From Ramazzottius varieornatus (taxonomy: Eukaryota; Tardigrada; Eutardigrada; Parachela; Ramazzottiidae), in NCBI GenBank assembly GCA_001949185.1, contig BDGG01000003.1, positions 3,207,158-3,271,157 of the forward strand: DNA of 64,000 bases. Direction: 5' to 3'. The position numbers were made by a program, and so were the translations under genes. Shown here piece by piece: positions 41,636 to 51,223 of the stretch. Under the pieces are notes generated by a model that made no database searches, was not told the origin of the DNA, and saw nothing but the letters and a program-made list of their open reading frames with translations. The first letter of the stretch is position 1, and every line of letters begins with the position of its first letter.

Positions 41636-42149
41636 GATACAGAAGATTCGACGTAGAGAGCAACGTCTTAGGATCTTCTCTCACGCAACGTGATAACCCG
41701 GGCGATGCAGACGATGTCGATGGTCTGGAAGACTGGAAGAAACGCAAAGGGGTCGAGGAGTCTGCAAAATGACACTTATGAAAGCTCGTTTCTTGCTTCG
41801 AGTGACTTCGAGTCTTCGACTCTAGAAATTGTTGCCTCTGACTGTCGTTGTCTCTCTGGCCGAGTTGATTGGCTGATGAACCGAATAGAACCCACTGGTC
41901 AAGCAATCAATGGCGAACGAAATTACTATGACGTCACGGACACTGGATAACGTATCGCGGATAACGTATCCGTACTCAACACCCGGAAGTTGCAGTTTCT
42001 CCAGTCCAGACTCCAGAGGTCCAGGCGACACCGAAGAATCTTCCTTGCACAACCGAATGAACAAATTCCACATGACCCCAACGAGATGTTTCTTCATCCG
42101 CATGGACAGAAGAGGTGCCATAAGATAAGTGAACTTTGTTTCCCTTGAC
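41636..42149. other. Upstream of TRIR-like gene
   Basis: Putative promoter of the leftward TRIR-like gene. No exon supported. Ends at the border of the TAF12-containing duplicated segment. Confidence 0.35.
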
Positions 42150-43128
42150 ATTGCTGTATGAGAACGGAAACGCGAAAACAGGAATTATCAAGCTCATGAA
42201 TGATGCTCAGACTCAGAGAAGCGGAAACAATGAGACGATTTTGATAAATGGACCAGAATCTTCTCGACAACCTCGTAAGACTGTATGTACACAGCAAAAG
42301 CGGAAACAGAAGTCGAAACGCTGCTGAAAGACAAAGCTGAAATAAAACAAAGAAAGAGTTACATTTTCTTTAGGTGCTTCTTGATGATGGCCTGTCTGTT
42401 CTTATGAGCTTCCGTCTCTACAATCTTGCGTTTCTGCCTTATGGGATCACTTCCGAATCCAGGAATGTACATGTTCCAGTTATGCTCCAGATAGAAGCGA
42501 ACATCTTGAACGTCCAGACTCTTGCTTTTCCTGGCTTGAGCAACCTTGGCAGACATGGTTGTCAACTCATCCACCAGCTCTCCTGCATACTTCTGAAGGA
42601 ATTCTTGAACGTCTTCGTCCAGCTTCAAATTCGGATCAACAGACTTGGCAAGTTCGTTGATCTTCTCCTTCGTTAGAAGCGGAGGTGGCTCTGAAGGCTT
42701 GGTCGCCATCTTCCCACGTGAATCCGGTGAGCGGTCGAGAGTCGAGACGAAGGGACGAGATGTCAGTAACGAAAGTCCCGTGACTCCCGTCCACCGATAC
42801 AGCACTAACAACAGCCCATTAAATGTGGTCGCGATAAGATCAAGCCACTCAGCAGAATCCTCCCCTTCTCGGGGCCGTACGTCAGCACAGCCAAACGAAA
42901 CCTTCAATAGTCCTGTAGCAATAACTTCTCTGAGGACTCTTAGCAGCTCTCCAAGATGAGAACTGTGCAATACATATGATGTGAGGGTGATCCAGGATCC
43001 CGGAAGGACGAAATATACACTTTGAATTTTTATGACGTCATCAGGGCTTTTGATTGGTTGTTCATAATCTGCAAGAACCGGCGATCAAGCTATCACCTCG
43101 GGTTTATCGCAGATGTTCATGTTCACAG
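42150..43128. repeat. Segmental duplication, copy 1 (contains TAF12)
   Basis: About 979 bp nearly identical to 48394-49372 in the same orientation. The only difference I noticed is 43106 (A here, G in copy 2). Left flanks diverge just before TTGCTGTATGAG and right flanks just after GTTCATGTTCACAG. Confidence 0.95.
42359..42709 (-). CDS. TAF12: TAF12, TFIID/SAGA histone-fold subunit, copy 1
   Basis: Single-exon CDS of 116 residues starting MATKPSEPPPLL. TAF12 pairs with TAF4 in TFIID through a histone fold and is also in SAGA. The fold runs from about residue 25 (LDEDVQEFLQKYAGELVDEL) through AQARKSKSLDVQDVRFYLEH, followed by the family signature WNMYIPGFGSDPIR and a basic tail (EAHKNRQAIIKKHLKKM). 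Vertebrate TAF12 is longer at the N-terminus; this one keeps only the core. The frame is open upstream to 42970, but the conserved protein begins at the ATG at 42709, which has CACG and a C-rich leader before it. Identical to the copy at 48603-48953, and intronless. Confidence 0.93.
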   Translation of the reverse strand: MATKPSEPPPLLTKEKINELAKSVDPNLKLDEDVQEFLQKYAGELVDELTTMSAKVAQARKSKSLDVQDVRFYLEHNWNMYIPGFGSDPIRQKRKIVETEAHKNRQAIIKKHLKKM

Positions 43129-43305
43129 ATGTTCTTTGATCACCGTCGCCTCGGCAATCAACGGCCTCACCATCGTAACTCAAACAGAAACCGAGGTCGG
43201 GGCTACGGTGGGCGTGGCGGTGCTTATGGCCGCTCTGACGAACCCTGCGGTGGTCGTGGGGGCAGCCTGGGGGTACCCTGCGGTGGTCATGGCGCTGGAC
43301 GGGGC

Positions 43306-44505
43306 AGTGGACGTGGCGGCCACCAGGGAAGTGGACGTGATAGTGACGAACAACGGGGAAACTGCCCCCGGAACTGTGAGGGAGGGTGGCGGATCAACCA
43401 GTGTTATTTTGATGATTGTAATAGAAAATTAAAAATGGCCGAAAACCGGCTCTTTTAAATTATACTATCATAATCAAAACCGCCAAAACCAGCCGATGGA
43501 TTTTACTATATAGTGAAATTATAAAGAAATTCTGGTTGTTGGAATAGTAAAATAGATAATTAAAATTAGGCCAACTGCAATCAAAATGAACTGAAAATCC
43601 GGAAAGGGGGTTGAAACTGCGCAATCGATGGTATTTTCTGCATCGTTTCTACTGTTTGACATTAGGCAACATCCGCGAAACGTATCCTAGGTACTGCTTA
43701 CAAACTCAGTTTGCGCACCGGGTTATGAAAAACGAGCTGCACACCACATAGTTTCGTTATCGCGCACCGTGAATTGTGCGTTTTGTCATGCTGCGGTGCA
43801 TTGATTCAACGAATGAAGAGCTAACAGTGCGCCGGCATGGCGTGAAACGTGCAGTTTCCATCGTCCCGCAATTAAAATAATTAAAAATGCTGCTGCTAAC
43901 ATAACTAAAATTGATAGATAATAGACAATTCTACGAGAACCGTTGCCCGCAATCAAAATTATGAAGCCTGGTAGAATTTTAATGGTCATAATAGGAATCA
44001 AAATTCCAAAAGTCATAGTAAAATAACACTGCAATCAACCTTCCGTCGGTACTCCCAGGTTCGGAGGGCGAGCCCAAGTCGGCGAAGAAGACCCTCTCGA
44101 CGGACAGCAAAGACCCAACCACACACATAGACCAGCTCGAGCATCAAACCGGGAATGACGGAGTTAGTCGGACATGGAAATGGACGAGTGAGCACCTGGA
44201 CGAAGGCGGAAAGAACGCTCTCTGGCTCTTCGTTTGGTAGTTAGTTCTCCCTGCCATGGTTGTGCGCGTTTTGCTACTCCATGTGTGTGTTTGGGTCTTT
44301 GCTGTCCGTCGCGAGGGTCTTCTTCGCCCACTTGGGCTCGCCCTCCGAACCTGGTGGTACCGACGGGTGGTTGATCCGCCTGGCTCGGCGGGTCGAGGTT
44401 CTGGTGGCCGTTCGGGTCACCCTCCTCCACAGTTCCGGGGGCAATTTCCCCGTTTTCCGTCACTATCACGTCCAGTCGTCCACTTTCCTGGTGGCCGTCA
44501 TGTCC
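43306..44505. repeat. Large inverted repeat, left arm split by a MITE
   Basis: Left arm 43306-43398 plus 44032-44130; right arm about 44280-44505 in reverse. Matching landmarks include GGGGAAACTGCCCCCGGAAC and its reverse complement near 44430, and GGAGGGCGAGCCCAAGT at 44056 against its reverse complement near 44332. The right arm has the uninterrupted sequence where the MITE sits in the left arm. Spacer about 44131-44279. Confidence 0.8.
43399..44031. mobile_element. hAT-type MITE, element 1 (633 bp)
   Basis: Terminal inverted repeats CAGTGTTATTTTG and TAAAATAACACTG. Flanking 8-bp target sites are GGATCAAC (left) and CAATCAAC (right), 6 of 8 matching. Internal part is AT-rich with no transposase. 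The empty site is preserved in the inverted copy of the host sequence near 44370. Confidence 0.85.
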
Positions 44506-44575
44506 ACGGTACCAGAGACAGTACCGTCTGGTACCGTGGCAGGCTTCAGGGCGTTTTAAACTGGAATGCGCTTAA

Positions 44576-44923
44576 CAGTGTTATTTTAATCATTTATAAT
44601 ATGAAATCGATCTTAATAATTAAAATCGTTTTGATTGTGCGGGTTGCTGTTCGCTTGATTGATCCGTGATAAGAAATTGAATTTTAATTTTAAAAATTGA
44701 AATCCTCGTCAGCGATAATTGATTTTACTTGCGGCCAGCTGATCAGATAGACTTGACATTAGCGCGTGACTTTTATTAATTTTAATTGCATACTGTATAC
44801 TCTCCCGAAATTCACGTACGTCACTCCATTCAGAGTGTAAAACTAGACGGCAAGACCCCAATGATTTCAGAGTCAGTGACGTACGGGAATTTCGGGAGAG
44901 CATACAGTAGTAAAATAACACTG
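44576..44923. mobile_element. hAT-type MITE, element 2 (348 bp) with nested foldback
   Basis: Same termini (CAGTGTTATTTTAATCA, TAAAATAACACTG). Target duplication GCGCTTAA / GCGTTTAA, 7 of 8 matching. Internal sequence matches element 3 closely until GCATA, where an extra palindrome (about 44792-44907) is inserted. Confidence 0.9.
44792..44907. repeat. Palindromic insertion nested in MITE 2
   Basis: Arms ACTCTCCCGAAATTCACGTA and TACGGGAATTTCGGGAGAG pair around a loop of roughly 45 nt. Absent from element 3, which is otherwise colinear, so it is a later insertion. Confidence 0.8.
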
Positions 44924-45489
44924 GCGTTTAAGTGGACCGTCACTAGCAGCGCTGGACGGGAGATTTTCTCAGCGAATTATCGAAGACACAGATCGGCTCA
45001 GCAAGATCAAGATACAGCCCAACTTAGGATGTTAGTCAACCAATCATTATTCGTATTCGTCCTAAAAACGCGTTCCACAGGTGGTTGGAACACCGCTCCT
45101 CTGATGTGTTGAGTAGAATTTGCGCATTGGTGATAAAGTTCCGATTGCATGTAGATGGGGCCAGGTCGTACGTGGCAAATGCGTAACTTTTGATTTTAGA
45201 CTGGGGAAATGAGAAAATCATCCGTCCACCGCTGGTCACTAGATTAACTAGAACTGGAAATTTAAGCCGTTTTCGGACGGTTTTCCCATCGTATCCTTTG
45301 CTCTCCCTTCCGGATCCCAAGACTTCGACTATCTTCTGCCGAGTTGCTTTGTTTATACTGTGAGTACACTGTTCAGCCTCTATTGTGTGCCCCACAGGTT
45401 GTAACCAAATCATCGCAATCCGAACCGTGGCGAAATTTCAGCCGTTATTCCGGACGCCTCACGGCGCTGCTGGTTGAACTGCACGGGAA

Positions 45490-47817
45490 ATGATCATCTG
45501 CGAGAGCCGACGTATCCTTCGGCACTGCTGCCGAATGAAAAGGCTGGAGGGATGGCTGACGCCGCAGCTGCTACGCCACTTCGCGGGCGCCCTCGACATC
45601 CCTGTTCCACGGCTGGATGCACCCGAAGGTTCCTCCACTGTCTACCGTTCTCTGCCAGGTATGCAGTACTACATCCGTGTTGCTCCTTGGGGGCCACAGG
45701 TTCCGCAAGCCTTAGCCGGAGAGGAGCATCACACTATACTGACCCAGCTGGAAATGACGGCGGCGGATGTCGTCCCCAACACAAATACCAGGGGGAAGGC
45801 TAAGGACAAGTTTGACGTTAGTGCGGACCACTTTCAGCTCATCAGTGAAACTCTCAAAAAGTACAATGTTCCGTCGTACGAAGTCGAGAAGAACCCGGGG
45901 TTATTCTCTATGGTACCTTCAGACCTGGAAGATAGTCTGGAAATCTTCAGAGAGTTGGGATGGGAAATGATGACCGGTGATATGCTGACGTTCCACTCTA
46001 TGATATTGACCAAGAAAAGCGCAAAAGACGTCGTCAACTCTAGCAACTACAGCGTCACCAGAAGTATTCTTCGGAATCTTCTGAAAGAGCTGAAGATAGA
46101 TGAAGCGCAGCATCAAGAAGTTTTAGATGTCGTGAACGAAGACACTGCAAACTATTTGGTACGTAGCGCGCACACATGTTTGGGAGCTCGGCAAGCAAAA
46201 TCGATACGATCGTTTTTCCAAGTGGCGCACACTTCCAGCCAATATCACTGGAAACGTCCGCCACTAGGGATCTGGGCGAGTTCGTTTGTCGAGCTCCCGT
46301 TTTTATGTGTCGAATAATATATCTTCAAGCTCTCCATTTCAGACCCTTCACGAATGTCGGATACTAGCTTTCCGAAAGTTCCTCCAATGTATCTTCACCG
46401 TACCTGCCGAAATACAGTCAATGTTCAAGACCATCATGAGGGCAGCTGGACCACACCGTCCATTGAAGAGCCTCCAAGGTACCTTCGAGCATCTCATCAA
46501 CGACTTCAAGCTGGCACCTAAGCAAGTTCTAAAGTACAAGTCTCTTCTGATGAAGCACGACAAGCATTTTAAAGATTTGCTACAAAACTCGCCAAAGTTC
46601 CACGGGACTGATCTGCGAGTCATCGCCTCCAGTTATCCTCTCATCGTCCATCCGAACTCAAGACGCATCAAAGAAACTGAGGAAATCCTCATCAAATACG
46701 GCATAACCCACTCACAGGTTTGACATTACCATCTCCAAGGTTTCGTTCCATGGTTTCTGATTTCTTATTGGTTGGTTTTCCTAAGTGACGCACGGTACTG
46801 GCCAATAACACAGAGTACGTGCGCCACTCAACATCTGCACCATTTTTATCGTAATGTCATTTGAACTTACTTCTTTGAAGGCTGCGCGAGTTCTGATGAT
46901 CACGTCCGTCACTACCGAGACCTTAGAGAGACGGCTTCAAGCTCTGAAAAGAGATCCAGAACTGTGGAAGTACCACGAAGACCCAGACTTTCTAAGGATA
47001 GTCGTCTACTATCCAGACGCCATGAGGAGAGTGAGTTTCCTGCGAAGTATGCAGGTTCGTGATTTCGGTGTGCAGATCCTGGTCTGTCCACGTAACAGGT
47101 TTCACGTCGCACTTAACCGTGGAGCCTACACGGGACCTCAACAGAGAGTGAGGCCCTCGCAGCTGATCTCCGTGGCTGAATGGCTCGAGATGCCAGTGAC
47201 GGATGTTCGGAAGCGTATTCGCGATCAGCTGAAGTTTCCCCCGCGTTACGAAGCGACCAACACGACGGATATCCAAAAAGTTGTCAGTGTAAGACAAACT
47301 TATTTGAAATTAAATCTTGAAGCAGAATATCGGTTTTAATAGCGAAAATTTCAGTCGTGATTCAAATGAAAAAATGAAAAAATGAATAACATGATTCGGA
47401 ATAATTTCTCAATAAGATTTCTTTTTCCAGGCGATGAAAAGTAACGGCATAACGAAGGATCAGTTCCTCCAGTGTCTCAGTATCGCGCTCTACCCTTCGC
47501 ATGTGGTGGAAAAGTATCTCAATGAAGTGATTTTCGACCCAACCAATGAAGAACGGCGAAGTCGACCGAACTTCCTGCATTACGTTCTGTATGCAATTGA
47601 GAAAGCTAGTAATTTCGGTGGACCTCAAGCATGGGCGTTTTCTGGTATTGACAGCCTAGAAGACGATCTTCCAGTGAACGATACTGCCCGCCTTGTGGGT
47701 ATGAGGAATACCTTAAATGAGAGCATTCAAAAGCGGTTACGGTCGGAAAAAGAGGGTATGAGTACTGATGAACAGCGGGATGGTGCGAAGAGCGAAGATG
47801 AATGGTTCAAAAGCTAA
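45490..47817 (+). CDS. mTERF-domain mitochondrial protein
   Basis: Exons 45490..46158, 46343..46717, 46881..47288 and 47431..47817 are all phase 0 and give 612 residues. mTERF proteins bind mitochondrial DNA or rRNA through repeated helical modules and control transcription or ribosome assembly. The sequence shows a basic N-terminus (ESRRILRHCCRMKRL) fitting import, then repeated modules of about 30 residues with the Pro/Leu/Gly spacing of mTERF repeats (VEKNPGLFSMVPSDLEDSL, VIASSYPLIVHPNSRRIKET, FLRIVVYYPDAMRRVSFLRS). The tail is charged. Assignment rests on repeat pattern rather than a unique motif. Two hairpin repeats lie in introns 1 and 2. The ATG at 45490 is the first in frame; Met16 is an alternative. 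Confidence 0.65.
46182..46299. repeat. GTGGCGCAC-type hairpin repeat, copy 14
   Basis: Makes up most of the 184-bp intron 1 (46159-46342) of the mTERF-like gene. Outer arms GGGAGCTCGGCAAGC and GTTTGTCGAGCTCCC, inner stem CAAGTGGCGCAC; the right inner arm is worn (CGTCCGCCACTAGG). Confidence 0.85.
46778..46832. repeat. GTGGCGCAC-type hairpin repeat, copy 15
   Basis: In the 163-bp intron 2 (46718-46880) of the mTERF-like gene. Stem TAAGTGACGCACGGTACT against AGTACGTGCGCCACT; no clear outer arms. Confidence 0.8.
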
Positions 47818-48173
47818 AGTTTAACGCTGATGGGTTTCCTGTACAGTTTACACCTGTGTTTTATAAAATTTGGTTTTGGTCTGTGATAATGAGCGAGTTT
47901 CCCTATGGGAATCAGAAACAAGAAAAGCAGTAAAGATCTGTCGGGGAGAAAACGTTTGAGCAGTCGTCGTCGGTGCCCAACACATCACTTACACCAGGCT
48001 TCATCAGTCTCGATGTTTTGCTGATTTTTCTTTCAGCCGTAAATTTTGATTGCTTCCCGATCCTTGTAGATCAACTCTACAGTGAATGTAAGGGGATACG
48101 GCAGCACGATGCAGAAAAGGTCTTCCACTTCCTGCAGAATGTTAACATTTAACGAAAGCTGGCAGAAGCGACT

Positions 48174-48443
48174 ATGCCTCAAGCTCCGCAACGAGAAGCG
48201 TGGATCACACATCTTCCAGAAGAGTTACTGGGGAGGAGTGTCGCGCGTACTACGATCACCGGCCCGAGAACCTTCAAAAGGAAGACTGACGAGTATGAAG
48301 TGGACTTCTCCGGATGGACGGCGGGACCTGATGGGAAGAAGCCAAAGCAAAGTAAGGAGAAGAAGGAACTGTCGTTGCTAGAAAGGCTGGAAAATTGCTG
48401 TATGAGAACGGAAACGCGAAAACAGGAATTATCAAGCTCATGA
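48174..48443 (+). CDS. Small hypothetical ORF crossing a duplication border
   Basis: 89 codons from an ATG preceded by an in-frame stop. The first 73 or so codons are host sequence with a basic, protein-like composition (GPRTFKRKTDEYEVDFSGW, KKPKQSKEKKELSLLERL). The last 16 codons lie inside the duplicated TAF12 segment that begins at 48394. Either the 3' end of a gene was replaced by the duplication or this locus is the source. Family not recognised, and it may be untranslated. Confidence 0.35.
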   Translation: MPQAPQREAWITHLPEELLGRSVARTTITGPRTFKRKTDEYEVDFSGWTAGPDGKKPKQSKEKKELSLLERLENCCMRTETRKQELSSS

Positions 48444-49372
48444 ATGATGCTCAGACTCAGAGAAGCGGAAACAATGAGACGATTTTGATAAATGGACCAG
48501 AATCTTCTCGACAACCTCGTAAGACTGTATGTACACAGCAAAAGCGGAAACAGAAGTCGAAACGCTGCTGAAAGACAAAGCTGAAATAAAACAAAGAAAG
48601 AGTTACATTTTCTTTAGGTGCTTCTTGATGATGGCCTGTCTGTTCTTATGAGCTTCCGTCTCTACAATCTTGCGTTTCTGCCTTATGGGATCACTTCCGA
48701 ATCCAGGAATGTACATGTTCCAGTTATGCTCCAGATAGAAGCGAACATCTTGAACGTCCAGACTCTTGCTTTTCCTGGCTTGAGCAACCTTGGCAGACAT
48801 GGTTGTCAACTCATCCACCAGCTCTCCTGCATACTTCTGAAGGAATTCTTGAACGTCTTCGTCCAGCTTCAAATTCGGATCAACAGACTTGGCAAGTTCG
48901 TTGATCTTCTCCTTCGTTAGAAGCGGAGGTGGCTCTGAAGGCTTGGTCGCCATCTTCCCACGTGAATCCGGTGAGCGGTCGAGAGTCGAGACGAAGGGAC
49001 GAGATGTCAGTAACGAAAGTCCCGTGACTCCCGTCCACCGATACAGCACTAACAACAGCCCATTAAATGTGGTCGCGATAAGATCAAGCCACTCAGCAGA
49101 ATCCTCCCCTTCTCGGGGCCGTACGTCAGCACAGCCAAACGAAACCTTCAATAGTCCTGTAGCAATAACTTCTCTGAGGACTCTTAGCAGCTCTCCAAGA
49201 TGAGAACTGTGCAATACATATGATGTGAGGGTGATCCAGGATCCCGGAAGGACGAAATATACACTTTGAATTTTTATGACGTCATCAGGGCTTTTGATTG
49301 GTTGTTCATAATCTGCAAGAACCGGCGATCAAGCTATCACCTCGGGTTTGTCGCAGATGTTCATGTTCACAG
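48394..49372. repeat. Segmental duplication, copy 2 (contains TAF12)
   Basis: Partner of 42150-43128, offset 6244 bp, direct orientation, essentially identical, including about 420 bp upstream and 200 bp downstream of the TAF12 coding region. Both gene copies would carry the same promoter. Confidence 0.95.
48603..48953 (-). CDS. TAF12: TAF12, copy 2
   Basis: 116 residues, identical in predicted sequence to the copy at 42359-42709, including the WNMYIPGFGSDPIR signature and the KKHLKKM end. The intact frame and shared upstream sequence suggest it can be expressed. The identity points to a very recent duplication, ongoing gene conversion, or an assembly artefact from two haplotypes. Confidence 0.9.
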   Translation of the reverse strand: MATKPSEPPPLLTKEKINELAKSVDPNLKLDEDVQEFLQKYAGELVDELTTMSAKVAQARKSKSLDVQDVRFYLEHNWNMYIPGFGSDPIRQKRKIVETEAHKNRQAIIKKHLKKM

Positions 49373-49995
49373 CCGATGAGTGGCTGATCCTACAGGGGAT
49401 GACAGCGAACCAACTAGCCACTGCAGCGACCCAACCAGCTGTTCCATCCATCAGCCCTGGCGCTCCGGCCATCCAGCCGTCCAGCCTTCGGGTCCCTCAA
49501 GCCAGCTCCTACCATGCATCAGCGGTTACCAACAGCCCGTCGGTACGGGTGGACCGGATTTTTACACCTGATATACCCGTTTATACCTGATTGAGCGACT
49601 GGCTTTTTGCCAGGCCAAGCTAAGTTCTGCCCCATTGTCTCCAGAACGGTCGGTAAAGGTTTACCTGGCGTAGCGCCGCAGACTGGCCACGTATAATTAA
49701 TTTTAATTTGTTGCCGCCGATACAGTGTGAGGCTATTACGTAATTCTCCCAGAGCTCACTAAAACAACCTTTCATGCGACTTGATACCCATGTCAAACCA
49801 CTTCAGGTGGTCTAACATGGGATTCTTGGGCACGAGCTGTCGTTGCGGAGGTGATTGTGTTCGTAAGTTTGTGTGTGGACCCCTCTGCTGAACTTTGCCC
49901 GGTGAAGGGCAAAGTACAACAGTAGTGGAGATACGCTTGTGAATGGAATGTGACTGAGGAGAAGCGAAAGTAGGTCACAAAAGAGGATGAGGCTA
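49373..49995. other. Intergenic, nothing recognised
   Basis: No supportable gene. Contains a short perfect hairpin at about 49891-49915 (ACTTTGCCC, 6-nt loop, GGGCAAAGT) and a palindromic patch at about 49791-49820. Confidence 0.35.
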
Positions 49996-50003
49996 TAGCG
50001 TTG

Positions 50004-50203
50004 CAGTGTTATTTTAATCATTAAAATAGTTTTAATTGTGCGGGTTAGGGTTCGCTTGATTGATTAATCCATAATAGGAAATCGAACTCTAATAATTGAA
50101 ATTCGTCAGCGATAATTGATTTTACTTGCAGTCAGCTGATCACATAGACTTAAGATTAGCACGTGACTTTTAATAATTTTAATTGCATAGTAAAATAACA
50201 CTG
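50004..50203. mobile_element. hAT-type MITE, element 3 (200 bp)
   Basis: Termini CAGTGTTATTTTAATCA and TAAAATAACACTG; target duplication TAGCGTTG / TAGCATTG, 7 of 8 matching. Probably the basic form of the family, since element 2 equals this plus a nested palindrome. Confidence 0.92.
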
Positions 50204-50248
50204 TAGCATTGCATTCGGAGTCACAGGGAGTAATTCAATGGTTGGGAA

Positions 50249-51214
50249 TAGGGTTGTTAATGGATGGATAAACGGTTAAATGGATGGATAACCGGATGGA
50301 TAAGAACTTATCCGGATACCATTTGGATGGATAAAAGGTTTATCCGTATCCAGCTTCTTGGATAAAACTTTTATTTGGATGATCCGAATATTATTCGGTT
50401 AAACCAATTAGATACAAACTATATGTTCAATCACTAGAGCCAAACCGAAACTACCAAACTTTGTAGCGTATCTATTCATCGTCTATCGTCATGCTACCAT
50501 AGCTTCAAAAACCACCGTTCAAGAGTTCAGACATAACATGGCTTGAAGGGCCTCAGGTTCTAGGCGGTACGAAGGACTGTAACGTATCGACCACAACCAG
50601 AGAATGCACTCTCAGGAGGCACAGAAGAAGCCTGTGCAGCCAGAACATCCTTCGCAGTGCGGTACAACGTCGGATAGCGGCTTTCCGACATGCTCCAAAA
50701 TTCCAGGACATCTCTTTTGACTGATTCCTTTGGATCCAGGAAGAATTGGTCATCTTCGTTGAGCTGAGAGTCTGCTGCCGAAGTGACTTGCGCCATCATC
50801 CGTTCGCGGATAGACAGCTGCGTATTCGGAGGTGGTGCAGTAGACTTCTCGGCAATGTCGGAACTTCCTCTTTGGCTGTAATAAAAACAACTTACAAACA
50901 GCACGAGCTATCGTTCGTAAGAATGGAAGAGTGTAACGAGAAACAATGTTCAATGAGCCGACTTCCGGTAGGCTTGTAGCAGTAGAGAGATTGCGCATCG
51001 TTACGAATCTCTCAGACTACTACGTAACGTTAGCAAGACGAGTTGGGCTGTTCTGCTTTGATTGTCTGTTTTATTGATTCAGGTAGGTGTATACGGATAG
51101 ACGTCGGATTTATGAAGATGTTATCCGGATCGAATGGATAAAATTCTTGTCCGATCCGTTTTATGCGGATATATCCGGATAAATCCGGTGTGGATGGATA
51201 ATTGACATCCCTAG
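50249..51214. mobile_element. Non-autonomous hAT element A (966 bp)
   Basis: Ends TAGGGTTGTTAATGG and TTGACATCCCTA form the inverted termini. A perfect 8-bp target duplication GTTGGGAA sits at 50241-50248 and 51215-51222. Both subterminal regions are packed with GGATAA/TTATCC motifs, probably transposase binding sites. Only a transposase C-terminal remnant is left inside. Confidence 0.93.
50560..50904 (-). pseudogene. hAT transposase C-terminal remnant (element A)
   Basis: Encodes only the hAT dimerisation region (VKRDVLEFWSMSESRYPTL, AAQASSVPPESAFS), which is the conserved C-terminal block of hAT transposases. The BED finger and the RNase-H-like catalytic core are missing. It corresponds to 53836-54168 of element B but lies on the opposite strand, so element A is inverted relative to B. 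Confidence 0.85.
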
Positions 51215-51223
51215 TTGGGAACT

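Noticed and set aside
42710-42970. N-terminal extension of TAF12 upstream of 42709
   Set aside because: Frame is open but has no TAF12-like sequence and matches 5' flank. The core protein starts at MATKPSEPPPLL. The same applies to 48954-49214.
43022-43458. Gly/Arg-rich open frames (RGG-like) after TAF12 copy 1
   Set aside because: Lies in the arm of an inverted repeat, continues into a MITE end, and has no start consistent with a gene.
49348-49590. 80-codon Ser/Pro-rich frame
   Set aside because: No homology visible; begins inside the duplicated segment border. Too short to support.
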